DNA of 64,000 nucleotides, from positions 48,883,364 to 48,947,363 of the forward strand of contig NC_030382.2 in NCBI RefSeq assembly GCF_001625215.2, written 5' to 3'. Below, piece after piece: positions 49,020-62,100 of the stretch. The notes beneath the pieces are model-generated. The model saw nothing but the letters and a program-made list of their open reading frames with translations, did not search any database and had not been told where the DNA came from. This stretch comes from Daucus carota subsp. sativus (Eukaryota > Streptophyta > Magnoliopsida > Apiales > Apiaceae). Numbering within the stretch: position 1 is the stretch's first letter; every line of letters starts with the position of its first letter. The translations under genes were made by a program, and so were the position numbers.

Positions 49020-50502
49020 GTTTTAATAATACAGAAATATGTAATTTTCTTATTTTTGTAAAAAATGAAGAAGAAAGAAGAAAGTTTCTCTATATATTGG
49101 AGGTTTAAATGAATATGTGTTTGGCTGTTTGCTACTCTATATGTTAATATTGTTTACAATGAGACTAGGAAGTGTGTATGTAATAGTACAACAACAGGAC
49201 TTGTCTTCTGTCTTCATGATGGGTGCCTCTGGACATCTTGTAATAATAGTACCAGTAAGACTTCTTGTTGTAATTACATTGTGATACAAAAATTAAAGAC
49301 AATAATTTTTTCACTTTCTCTTGATCCTTTTGGCACTAACAGTCGCTTAAAAAAAACTACCTTCATTTGAGGTAATTAGAGGGAACACAGAGTTCTGTAA
49401 ATAATAAATTCGAACATGAGCATCGGAAATAATCGTAAGCAAGGATCCGCATTTTCTTGGAAGGGGAAAATTAGAGGGGTGCTGTATTGGTCCACCTTGT
49501 CACAAATCAAAAGTAAATAATCCCAAATACAGTATCGGAGAATATGGCCGGCATCTATCATTTTACAATACAAAACGCAAGATCACCTTACGTTTTGTAG
49601 GGTTTATCGAATCAAACGCAATATCATCTCGCGTTTTCGTCCAAATACCAAAATGCTAAATTATCCAACTTTAATAAATGACATTTGAGGTCATTTCTCC
49701 CAATTCTATTATTTTGGACATTACTTTTGAGTTTTGCTACATCCGGGGGGCCTTTGCTTGATTTAAATTAATTAATAACTTAGTTTCAAACAAAATAATA
49801 GTGAAACTGATTACTTTAAAAAAGTTAAGTTAATAAAAATTTGTCAAACTTGACAAATTCTTTTGTTCATGAAACGGAAGATACAAACTCGATCAATCTT
49901 TTAAGGCTCGACCTGGTATGACTGATTGACTGGTATTCAATTTTGTATTTTATGTTTTTTTTTGGGTGACCATGGAGCATGAAACATAGTATTCTAATGA
50001 CACCAAAAAATAAACACAAGCAAAATTATGAGTTCTGGTCCAACCAAAAGGACTGATACTGATGTTCTTAGCTTCAAAAAAAGAACAGAAAACAGAAAGA
50101 CAAGGCAACATAAGAAGCTAATCCCTTGCTCTGTTGCTCGGAGAAACTTGATCAATGAAAACTGCAAGGTGGTCTCAGGGTGGGGTGGGACTTGTATGGT
50201 GGCCCGGGATTCAAGAGAATTTAGAGGTTACATACTTACATCCATAAAAGATACTGTAACACGGGCAGCATTGGATGGTGTTTTAACAGAATACAATTTG
50301 CAGACTAAAGAATCAAACCAGTCTCCGAAACTTGGACAAACTTAAAGTTTAAAATGAAAATTAAAGTATAAACCGAAAGAGAGAGAGAAAAAATTAAGTA
50401 TCTAGAATAATAAAACAAAAGTATTCCTAACCGTAACATCTCAGTACAACATTCCCTAACTGCCAACATTTCTTCTTCTGGTAAATGGATATAATGTCAA
50501 CT
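49020..50502. other. Convergent intergenic region
   Basis: Holds the 3' flanks of the MUSTANG-like and KH genes. A repeated CGCAA(T/G)ATCA(C/T)C motif occurs near 49575-49635. An open frame at 50028-50345 has no recognised domain and is not called. Confidence 0.5.
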
Positions 50503-53500
50503 TCAATAGCCATAGTTCCCATAGACAGAGCCATAGTCTCCAGCAGGTGCATGACCAGCACCATCTTGTTGTTGAGGTAGATATCCAGGTCCATGATTGG
50601 GATAAGGATTATATCCTTGGCCAGGGACAGCTGGAGCGTTTTGTGCAGCATTTGCAGCTTGAGCAATCGAGTTCTGCAACATTTAAACGACAAGACCATT
50701 GAATGAAGATATGACTAGTACCCTTACATAAAATACAACAGAATTTCATGTGGCCGGCCTACTAGCTACTAATATAAAAAACACAAGTGTACATGCACAT
50801 GCAGATACATTTTTTGTGTGTATATATAATAAATGGTTCCCCATCTATATTGTGTTATAATCCTTCGATTTAATATCATAATAAAAACTCAAAACAATAC
50901 CAAGAACAGAGTAAACACGCAATGTGTAAATCAGACAAATTTGGACAAACAAAAATTCAACCTAAAACTTTACAGTGCCATATTTGTATAATTTAATGCT
51001 AAGTAATGTATCTCGTCCACAGATACCAGCATCTTAGGTAGTAGGACATCAAAACCGAAATATTGTGAAACAGTAAATTGATGTCAAATATTGTAAAACA
51101 GTAACTTGATGTCAATTGACAATACAGCGGTGTAAACTCATTTTTTAGGAACACTTGCCAAATCCAGAAAAAAAACAGCGCCAGAATGTAGACACGTCTA
51201 TCTTTACTTTCTTAAAGGAATAGGATACCTGTATTAACTGCTGGGCAGTCTGAACTTCTGATGCAGATCCATTTATCTCGACAGTCATCTCGTCCGGAAT
51301 ACCTCTTGTTTCCTGTATTGCAATAGTTGCACCACTGGCACGTCTAATATAACTAATATTTGTCCCAGAGGCTCCAATAACAGCATCTGCATATGTAAGT
51401 GGAATTTGCATGTTGCGAGAGACCTGAAATAAACACCCGCTATAAATATCTCTAAGATTTGGCACACAACACAGCATACAAATCAATTTAGTACGCAGCA
51501 CTTTGCTGTTCAATGACCAGATTCAATTCTTTAGGCCAATAAAAAATTTTAGAAGCTAACATTAAAAAGGATCCACTAAAATATCCAACAAGCATATAAA
51601 TGTCCGTGCCACTTCAGACTGAATTTAATTACACTAAAAGAAAATTTACCAGGAAATGCATTGAAGGAATTGAACTGCAAATATAAGGTTTACAGGAATG
51701 CCACATACACCTAATTTAATGCCAAGGTCAGGATCTTGCTCTATCCACAATCCAAATTCTAAAAATCTTGGTCCAGTGGCCCAAATGCAACTTAATTAAT
51801 ATACGATGCCCAACACAGACCCCTAATATATCATAATCTGATAGTGCACATACTAGCCCAAATGTTTCAATGTGGGAAGCGGATAATGCACTTGACAATT
51901 CACATACATGGTCAAAATGGTAGTAAGCATTAAGATTAATAAATTGTATTTGATAGCAGATCTTGGTTCAATGAATACACCTTTGTGACCATTGATTGAT
52001 GTGATTGGATATTTGGTTGCGTTCCCATTGACATATCCCTGCCATATGCTGGTGGTCCTGCTCGTGGTTGCTTTTCAATCGGAGGCATATCTGCTGGTGG
52101 ATAGTAGTTGTCAAACTGACGTGGTGGTGGTGCATATTGATGATTTGGAGCAAATCCATGCCCACCACCAGCATTCATACCATAAACTTGAGGCCCCCAA
52201 GACTGTGGAGGTGGTGCGTCCTGATTACCATGAGTATTTGGCGATTGCATCTGTCCACCAAGTGCGAAACAACAGAACCATTATTCGGGTCTAATAACAA
52301 TTATATATTTTTTTGTAGACGATGGCTTGGAGAACATCTAATTATAAGATTTTGAGGGATAAATAGATTTAAAAAAACATTTTTCCCCATTTTTTTTAAG
52401 TGGCTTAGATGGCTTCACAACGCCTAGCTTTCACCTCTACATGTGCATAAATGTGTGTATCATGTATGTGTGCGTCAACCAGATAATTTTTTGGTATTAT
52501 CAGATGAGGGTCATACTTGCATTTCAAATATTCCTATCACACTCCGATCAACTAAAAATTTTCTGAGGTGGTTTGCAATCAGTTCGATAGCCTTGTGTAC
52601 TCCTGCGGCCTCTCCCTGTACCTCAACGACACCATCATCTGGAAGAGCAAAAACTGGCAGATTTTCTGTAGAAATTTGTTCAAAACAAGTTATAGCCATT
52701 AAGAGCTAGTTCAGAGATAATGAAAGATGTAAAGATTAAATATAGAAAGAGAACTGTATTATTTTATAAGCACTCATTTGTCATTCAGTGATTTGGAAAA
52801 TAGTCATACATAAGGCAACTGAACAGATACACACACACACACACACACACACCCCTATATTATACTGCAGATGGAGATCTGATAATAAACTAAAGCAATA
52901 TATACTGAAAGCAGCTTTCCCCCGCGAGGAAGGGGATGCTGAGAGAGCATATTATATTCAATAGGCTGAAAGAACCATTGATTTTTCATATTGAACAAAA
53001 CCAGGAGGAATTCTAGAGTACCTCTTCCAAGAACTCGAATAATACAATTTGATGCATCTTGTATAGACTTTATAGTGGCACCTTGCTTCCCAATCAGGCT
53101 TCCCCCCTGTGTGGCAGCAACAAGCATTCTTGTGCACACTGTTCCACCTGTACCAGGTGGAGCCTGAGATGGATCGGCATCAACATCAACAATACGTTTA
53201 TGAACTTTCAGTAAACCATCTACAGCAGGAGGAGTGGGAACATCTGGCAATTCCTTCGCAGAAATCATAACCTAACATCACAAGTACATAACATTGTAAT
53301 CAGCATTAATGTTTTACAATTTAGCTATTCGGTTGCAGACTTGAGCATAAATGTTTGTTAGTCAAACACACAATCCTACAGGTTAACTACACACACATGT
53401 ACCCATCAAAATATCTTGTTTTAACGAATCGTAACAAAACCAGATTTATCTAGGGGAAGAAAAATAAACTATTCTGTATAAGTTGTTTGTTACCTACTAC

Positions 53501-56225
53501 ATCCTAATAGTATGCAACCAAGGCCGGAAGAAAGTGACAGCTTTTAGGCTAGTGGCTCGATGTCACTTTATTTGCACTTAATACTTCAGGTCTTCATTAT
53601 AAGCATAAAAATATTGGGACCATGCCCGGTGCAAAGTGACAAGATAGTGCATAGGGCCCTATAGTACAAATTAATATTAAAAAGATAGATTTGAAAAGAG
53701 AGTGAGGTACTGTTACTGTTGGACTATCTAGTTATCTTTGATTTTTCCCGCAACTTCTCACTCAAAGATGGCACCAAAAATGTATATGGACTCCAAATAG
53801 CTATGATGTTGCACACTTCCTATTCGTTACACTAAACTACTATATCATTGTCAATAGGAATAATTTCTTTCATCCCTTAAATGTAAATAAATATCAAATT
53901 AGAACTAGGAAACTTATCAAATTTCTATTTACCTAAAAAATATGCATATATCTGATTAGTAATCTCTATAAGTTGTAACTCGGAATTATTGTTTAATTAA
54001 TGCCCTGAAATTTTAATGGCTTATCTTAGGAAACTTATCAAATTTCTATTTACCTAAAACATATGCATATATCTGTTTAGTAATCTCTATAAGTTGTAAC
54101 TCGGAATTATCGTTTAATTAATGCCTTGAAATTTTCATGGCTTGTCTTCATTGTTCATAAATTTCATTAAATTCTTCCGCTCTTGTTCGAATGTTTTAGC
54201 TTCACTCTCGTTATAATACTCATGAGTCATGACTTCTATTCTTTAATTAAGTGCACCAAATTCCGACAGTCGACAACCGAATTACCAGATCTCTAAGCTT
54301 CATTATACTTGGCACAAATATCCACACAAGGTTCAACTTACACTTCAGTCACAAGAACTTTTCAGCGCTCATAATGATCGATTGCTGTCACTGCAATCTG
54401 CACTTTGGTTCTTCTAATGTGATGCCACTTTGGTGATGGCAGTTTGCTTTATATTTGCAAGAACCTGCACACATTCATCTAGGTTACTTACCATGAGTAT
54501 ACTTCATTTATGTTTAATCTGTTGGTTCTCAGTTCCAGTAGTTTAGGTTTCTAAACATCTTTTATCTTACGGCATACATGTCTCCTTAAATGTGAGAATT
54601 TAGCCATTGCTTTCAACATCACGGATGCTAAGTTGTTTTTGTTATATCAAGTAGTAAGCACTATTCTGAAAGGTGCAACTCTCCGAATATCTTAAATAAT
54701 CCGTAGAACAAATGTCTACACATATATGACAAGCACAATTTCAGCAGCATCTTCGCTTAATATATCTTAACTTCTTTCACAAATTTTATAATTTATCTAG
54801 CATTCACAGAAATAAAGTTTCTCAAATTTAATTATCAAATATAAAATAAATATTAATAGAATTTACATTTACAAACAGGGAAATCTTACGAAGAGGCTTG
54901 TTTTTATGTACAAGTACAACATATAAGCCTACACGAAGAAGCAGCAATGGTGGAATACATTTTTATATGGTAGATGGCAGTATCATATGTTGGGTATATG
55001 TACATGACTCAAGAAGTAAGCCTTATAATATACTATTTTGATATGTTAGAGGACAATTTATAGATTATATCCTACAACAAAAGTTCAGTCCGGTGAGCAG
55101 CTAATGAATCAACGATGTCAGAATTAAAAGGTCACAATAGTTCTTCGGTTCTTCACATTGAAATTTTTTGTATCTCACATATATTTTGAAGTTGTTCTAT
55201 TCTAATATCAACACATTACCGACATGTATATATCATCAACAGATGGCATCCAAACAATACTGAGTGCAGTTTTTCTTTATCAACTTGCTAAGTTCTAAAA
55301 TATTGATCATCTGAAGTGTCTAAAATGGATGTCATACCTCGTGCGTATTACAAGCACAAGGAAATCAAGTAACCAACAAGGATGATACACTCCTTGGAAG
55401 AGAGTCAATGTAACAAGTCGTCGATAGCCAATAGGCACATAGATAAAAGGCCCAGCAGATAGCAATAAATAAAAGAGTGAACGCATATTGACTAGATAGA
55501 AATTACGTAGCTAAAAAGCCTGAACCAAATAAGCCAACAATTAGCATTATGCTATCCGATATCTCATCATTAAGTCATTACCCATGACCAAATATGACAA
55601 ACAAGCTACTGTAATAACACAATAATAATAAACCATGTCCACAAATGACACTAAGTTATTTCGGACAACATCATCAAAGACATAAACAGAAAACAGATTA
55701 TGTTTATACAAAACTTACTGTTCTTTCAGTGGTCCCAGGAGGACCATCAAGAACTTTAATGCGGGCTTTAGTTTCCTCGCAAGTTTTTTTAATGTACTCC
55801 CCCTTTCGCCCAATGATACTGCCAACCTTTTGCACGGGAACTAACAATCTAAAAACATTCTCTCCAGGCCATCCAGGCCATTTCTTTTCGCTGTCATTGT
55901 TCACGGCACTGTCACCTTTTTGATCACTTTCGGACTCATGAACTTCAGGTGGATTTGAATCATTACTCAGGCCACCTGTCTCAGTCATATCACCCGTCTC
56001 AGGCACACCACCCAATTCAGGCACACCATCTGTGCCAGGCACACCATCTGTGCCAGGCACACCCTCCGTCTCAGGAACAACCTCTGTATCAGGGGCACCA
56101 CCCAATTCAGGAACACTTTCTTTCTCAGGGACGCCGACCATATCAGGTACACCACCCACTTCTGGCACAACACCCACCTCAGGCATACTACTAATTTCCT
56201 GTTCTCCAACGTTTTCTTCAGCCAT
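50503..56225 (-). CDS. Triple-KH RNA-binding protein, FLK/PEPPER-like
   Basis: Six exons, 55719-56225, 53022-53271, 52517-52665, 51981-52250, 51229-51423 and 50503-50673, give 513 residues. Three KH domains are visible with GxxG loops: GRKG (139-142), GKQG (230-233) and GASG (409-412). Between KH2 and KH3 lies a Pro/Gly/Tyr-rich linker; the C-terminus is Gly/Tyr/Pro-rich, ending [10 protein letters not shown]. The [15 protein letters not shown] lead-in to KH1 is typical of plant PCBP-like proteins (FLK, PEPPER, HEN4 group), nuclear regulators of flowering-time transcripts. The N-terminus has an unusual octapeptide array (residues 14-85). Intron 1 (53272-55718) is 2.4 kb and contains a 121-bp tandem duplication. 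It is tail-to-tail with the MUSTANG-like gene. Which member of the group it represents is uncertain. Confidence 0.9.
52828..52852. repeat. (AC)n microsatellite in KH gene intron
   Basis: About 12 AC units in the intron between exons 53022-53271 and 52517-52665. Confidence 0.9.
53907..54148. repeat. 121-bp tandem duplication in KH intron 1
   Basis: Two adjacent copies start AGGAAACTTATCAAATTTC at 53907 and 54028, differing at only a few bases. The flanks show no transposon ends. Confidence 0.9.
55985..56184 (-). repeat. 24-bp coding minisatellite in KH gene exon 1
   Basis: On the coding strand, degenerate 24-bp units encode VPE(L/T)GG-like octapeptides (for example [18 protein letters not shown]), about nine in a row. 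Two adjacent GVPGTD units are nearly identical at DNA level, suggesting recent slippage. Confidence 0.8.
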
Positions 56226-56508
56226 TTTCTGTGCAAGACAAATTAAAATCACATTAGAATCTTACTTCAACTACAGACAACCAAACCATAGAACATCTGG
56301 AAGTCGGAAATCTTTCCGCCCTCCAGAAAAATAAAGTACCAGCGTATCAAAATATAATCATATTTATTGACAACCGGTATCGCGCAAGACAACTTAGACA
56401 CAACTCTTAACACAATAATTAATCCCCTTCAATTAAAGGCTCAACGCCTACTTCAATTAAAGCCTAGTGTAATTAATTAATTTACACACACACACACATA
56501 CATATTTA

Positions 56509-56702
56509 GGGTTTGTCTAGTGTGTGCCCAAGGGCACATGCTAAGCACTAACATTTATAAAATTGGAGGGATTTGATTGGTGTGGTTGTTGTAAATGCAA
56601 GGGGGGCCATCATTATTAAAGAGTGTAAGCCAATCAAAATCTCCCAAATTTATAAGTTTTAGTGCTTAGTGTGTGCCCTTGGGCACACCATAGAAAAACC
56701 GT
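56509..56702. mobile_element. Mutator-type MITE, copy 2
   Basis: 194 bp with inverted ends carrying TCTAGTGTGTGCCCAAGGG and CCCTTGGGCACACCATAGA, and inner arms GCTAAGCACTAA / TTAGTGCTTAG. The flanks ACATATTTA and ACATATAAA agree at 7 of 9 bases. Same family as 14525-14715. It lies about 290 bp upstream of the KH gene start codon, in its leader/promoter region. Confidence 0.75.
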
Positions 56703-56711
56703 ACATATAAA

Positions 56712-57702
56712 CCCTAGAGATAGCAATGTCATATAAGCTGTAAATGAACCTAACAACATACGCACAGTAAGCAATTGAAACACATTTACAAACATGTAAG
56801 TATAATACAAGAAGCTCAGAAACCCTAGAAACTTTTAAGAGTTAACACAACCACGAAATTGAACGGTAAAAAGTGAATTAAACATGATATGATACAAATT
56901 GAAATGCAGAATTACAAGTATGTTGATAGATAGAAACAGAGACTTACAGGATTGATTGATTAATCTAGCGATACAAAGAGAGTAGGGAGTGAGCTGCAAA
57001 AACTGTGGAGGCTGTAAAACTGCGTCTGCGAAACCTTTTGTGCGTGTGTTTTTTGTTTGTGTGATGTTTGGATAATTTCATCCGAGTCCTCCAAGTTGTG
57101 TTATTTACAAAATTATCCCGGATTTTATAAAACTTAGGTTTATTGACATCTATTTTCATTTGAAATATATTTTACACGACTTATTTTAATAATAGCAAGT
57201 AAATATTATTATATATATTTAATGAACATAATTATTAGAATATATTTATATTTAAGTTTCTAATAATTTATGTATAACTGTGCAGAATATATAATCAAAA
57301 ATGTAATTAACAACTTTAATAATATTAACATAAAACTTGTTATTTAGATCCAGTAAAAGATTTATATTTTGAAAATTATATATTTTAACTAATAAAATAC
57401 ATGTTATTTATACAATCACCGCTTATGCAACAAAAGTACATATTAAAATTCATATTACACAGTTAGGCTCGTAAGTATAATAAAACTTTAAATGACATAT
57501 TAAAAATTAAAATTAGTGTGCGCTTAGTATTAACAAATATCCAAATCTCAAAAGTATTTTACAAACTTGTACTATGCTTAGTTGATTCTGGTCGATAAAT
57601 TGCAAATATAATATAATTATAACAGTGGCAAATCGTATATTTGAAATTACTTTTTATAAAATAGCTCTTAAAAGAAATTACAATTTCCATCTTGTGAAAT
57701 AA
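56712..57702. other. KH gene 5' leader/promoter and AT-rich spacer
   Basis: The region upstream of the KH gene's start, up to about 57060, may contain a leader exon and the promoter. The rest is A/T-rich DNA with no recognised feature. Confidence 0.45.
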
Positions 57703-59104
57703 CTAGTTGAGAAGTCACGCGTTGCGGCGGCCTATAAAAATTATATTAATGATTCAATATTAATATTTGTAGAATAAAATAATTTTGTGGTGTCTATAAA
57801 AACTATATTAACGTTTCAAAATTAATATTTGTAGGATAAAAAAATTTTATATTATAAAAATCTTGATGTAATACCAATACTAATATATAAAATTGCAAAA
57901 CTGGACTATAATTCATGGTGAAAAAAAATGAAAATAAATATATACAGGTAATTAACAACTTAAAGCACGACGAATCTTAATTTTATTTGTGTTTTTTTTT
58001 AAATGTAATCATGTTCTTACATTATCACCTTTCGCCAATTTTTTTGAATTTACTATTGTGCACAAAAAACCTAACTTAAATCTGTGAGATTGTAGTATTA
58101 AGAGAGAGGAGATTGTGTTTAGATGATGTGAGATTGTAGTATTGAGAGAGAGGAGGTTGTGTTTAGATGATCCAAAACCTCACGATACAGGTGAAGAGAG
58201 ACTTGTGTGCTACTCTTTCCCATAATTAAATAATTTGAAACAAAATCAGATTAAAACTTTCAAGCTGCTATATTCCGTAAATAATCTGAAACAAAATCAG
58301 ATTCTGAAACTTGTTTCTAATATACCCGAAACTAAAAAAGGCAGTTCTAAATTTTGATATTTTTCATCTTAAAATTCCAGAATATTAGAAAAATAGAACG
58401 GAGCGATGGGAGAGGCGCCACCTACACACCCCTCGCTTCTCCACCATATTTTCCTGTATACAAAGTAAATCATATAAAAATTAACAACAAACATGTCCAA
58501 TAAACAAAATAAGTAGTATAAAAGAATAACCAACAAACATACATCACCGGTAGTTAATTTATTGATATCATCCATCGATATCATGTCAAGACTATATTTT
58601 CTTCCCCTGTTTCAATATGTCGACTCCCACATAGCGATCTATAACTACCTTTGTTTGGAACAACCTTTACTTTTTTAATACTATATAAACAGCCTTCACT
58701 TATCGTTGCAGATGAATGGCACCACCGAGTTAGAAATTAAGCAAGAGAACTATCACCAGAGAGAGGTAGAGTTGTGGTATTGAAAGAGAGGAGATTGTGT
58801 TTAGATGATTCAAAACCCTACAATCTATAGGAGTATTTATAGGTGCAGAGAGACCTGTGTGTTACTCTTTCCCATAATTAAATAATATGAAACAAAATCA
58901 GATTAAAACTTTCAAACTACTGTATTCCATAAATAATCCGAAACAAAATCAGATTCGGAAACTTGTTTCTAATATACCCGAAACTAAAAAAGGTAGTTTT
59001 AATTTTTAATATTTTTCATCTAAAAATTTTAGAAAATTAGAAAAATAGAACAGAGCGATGTGAGAGGCGCCACCTACACGCCCCTCGCTTCTCCTTTATA
59101 TTGA
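57703..59104 (-). mobile_element. Helitron with RPA1-like remnant, opposite orientation
   Basis: On the minus strand the 5' end is TC after A, followed by AATATAAAGGAGAAGCGAG, and the 3' end has CCGCCGCAACGCGTG, then CTTCTCAACTAG and T. This matches the ends of the element at 38120-39385. Around 58560-58640 a minus-strand piece reads LDMISMDDINKLTTGDVCL, the same RPA-like segment as in the other copy. A block of about 240 bp (GAGAGGAGATTGTGTTTAGATGAT onward) is repeated at 58100-58330 and 58780-59010. Confidence 0.82.
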
Positions 59105-62100
59105 TATGTTGATGATTGATGATTGATTGATGATTGATTGATGATTTATTTCTTTGCACAAACCGTAGAGGAAAGCCACGGAAAAAACTTAGCAAAACAA
59201 GGCCCAAGTTTGGACTTGATTTGTGCGACTGTTTCTAGGTCACCAACTTTCCTTTACTAGTTTCACGGGTAATGAACATGGTTCACAGACCAACTATTCA
59301 CATATGTGGATCCCCATCTTCACTTTTGACATTTTGCAACTGAAAATAATTTAATACTAGCCGTATTGACGTGTTTCATATTCTGGATTCTGTGCCATTA
59401 GGTGAAACTGAGCTGTTGGAATTTGATGTCTCCGTATATCTATCTTTTTGTGCTTCCTTTACAAAACGCTGCTTTTTATTGTCACATGAATCCAATTCAC
59501 ATTCTAGGCCAATGAATGAGATCAGACCAGATAATCAGAATGCTCGTACAGGAAAAGGTGGCCTCAGAAAAACTTAAAAACTGCAACAGAAAACTCTGAT
59601 TTTCATGATAAGAAGATATATCTGTGCATATATAACTAACTTCTCCGAAACAGCGTCAGTCTTGTGCACTCGATACGATTTCTTTTCATTTTTTATTGTT
59701 AGTAGCTTGGGACTGAAGCCTGGCATCACAAATAGCAGATTAGCAACCTTAATGCACAAGGTTCTTTGTTTCGAACCTTTCTTTATGCTCTAGTGGGAAG
59801 CAAAAGACATATTCTTTTCTTGAAAATAAACATTAAACACAGCAGGCATCAGCATCCTGTGTTAATCAAACTTGCTCAGCATGTACCCAAAATTTGCAAG
59901 AAGTATATCAGCTGTACCACTTGTATACCACAATTATGACAAAAGTGGTAATTACCTAAACAGATCTTGCATGATTACACTTTATACACAACAATTGTGT
60001 AAAAGTCCAATTAGTATCCCATCCTAACACTATTAGTAGGCTCCTTTTTATGTAAAAGCACACTTTAAGTTAGTTGACCGGTTCGTTAATTGTACTATAT
60101 GCTAGTTGTGCAAGAGATCGAACAATGCATTATGTCATGAATGGGGAAAAAAGTGTGATATGTGCGTGTTTTCTGCGTGTCGGTATATATTTTAATGAGT
60201 GACGAAACCAGAATTTCGAAATAATTAATTGAAATTAAAGTTATACTCCCAATTCACTGAATTTTGGAGGTTAGTATTTTAATGATTTTGATTGCATTTA
60301 TGTAGTGATTGACATTCAAGCTAAATGTGAATAGCATGTTGACGGTGGGGTATAAAGTGGACATCACATCTACGTGGGTGTGGCCCAAAGAAATTAATGG
60401 TTTCTGCCTTTTCATCCTTACGTATATAAGAATAACCATCGTCATGTTAATCAATGCAAGATCCAAGTATACAATATACCTCTCTTGTAGTATTTTGCTT
60501 GATCATGGTTGAGGGGAATTTCGGCTGGTTCGAGATCTTTCGTTTGGAATATAGATTGTGTATCATCGGAATGATCTCGGACCAGGCTTCATTCCCCCTA
60601 ACCCTGAGAATTATCTGGTCTCTGTTACATCTATCTGATAATGGTTTCAGGTTCTGATCTGTACATTTCTGAAATGCTTACCAAGTGTTCATCTAAGCTA
60701 CAATACTATTTTATTAGTCTCGCTTTTATGTAAAGCTAATTGTAAGTAGTGTTCGACTTCTATTTATTAATCTTAACTGTCATAAATCTAGTCCTGAAGT
60801 TATTTTCCGAAACTAATCATTTGCTTATGTTCATGTGGTTTGATGTTTTTACATAGAGCTGGATGACTGCAGCTGAGAACACTGAGAACGAATCGAGGTT
60901 GCATCCGGATTATTTTCAGTTGTTGCAGAGGGACAGACAATCTTCTTGAAGGCTGAAGCTGTCATAGTCTGGGGCGGGTATAGGAAGAGGCTCATACGAG
61001 ATTGAGACAGGTCAATAGCACCAAACATTGACATCACGTTAAAACCATACCGGAGATGGTCAAATTTGAACTGAATTAAATAAATTTACCTTCTTTCTTT
61101 ATTATATGATACAGATTCAGTTCTCTTCCCGTCTTTCATGTAATTTACAAAGTAAAGTTGTTTGTTTGTCAATCTGAAAACTGGGAAACACACAGTAACA
61201 GTTTATTTACTGCAATGTTCTTGTACAAGACTAGTTTTACTCCAGCTCTTGATTATGTTTGATTCACTGTCATTTACACATGTCGCACTGTTTTCGTGCA
61301 CAAGTTATCTAAGCACACAAACTTAGAATCACTGATCCTTTTTACAATCTTTCACTAATTTGCAGTAACTTTTAACAAAAAATTTAACTAATCTGACCAT
61401 GCATTACTTGTGTGAACACATGGTAGTTGAAGCATAATCACTCTTTATCTTAAAGAAAACATGATAATTAGGCTTATCCCTATTACTTTTTGACTAATTA
61501 ACTGCATAATTAGTTATAACAAAAAATGTGGAAAAAGTAGGCGACGAAATTATTTACTTATCCGCGTTGAAATTAAAGAGAGCAGCGTATGTACGTGCGC
61601 GTAGCGTAGGTCGGGCCTCAAAAAATAAAGTCTAGAAAGAAGATCTTGCAAACAAAAAGCCAAACATAGCTTTAATACCCATCTATAACAACTTTACGTC
61701 TTGCTGAATACGGGTGCTTTCTTGCATGATTATTTAATCATGTAATCAAGAACAGTAGTTTCTTCAATCATATCAGCCTATTCGATCGGCTATTCCTCGC
61801 AAGCTATCTATTCTTAGGCCATGGGCGGATTGAAGGGGCCCAAAGGAGGTAAACGTAAACTTCTTCGTTGTACTAGTGTTTGATGCTTAAAATCACAGTT
61901 CGTAGGACTATGGTTCTACTTGTTAATAATTTTGCCTTAATTAAATTAACACTTGTGTTCAAGCTAAAGGAATATCAAGGGGATTTGGGCTTCCTACACC
62001 GTAAATGTGACGTCGAGGCCTTCCTGCACCGTACATGTGACACTAATTCAGAGTTGTGTTGACGGGACGCAAGGACGGAGCTAAGATTTTAGTCTAGATA

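Noticed and set aside
50028..50345. Basic 105-codon open frame between convergent genes
   Set aside because: No recognisable domain or splice signals; composition looks like chance in 3' flanking DNA.
60849..61037. Ser/Thr-rich minus-strand open frame
   Set aside because: No domain, no splice support and no similarity to any family I recognise.
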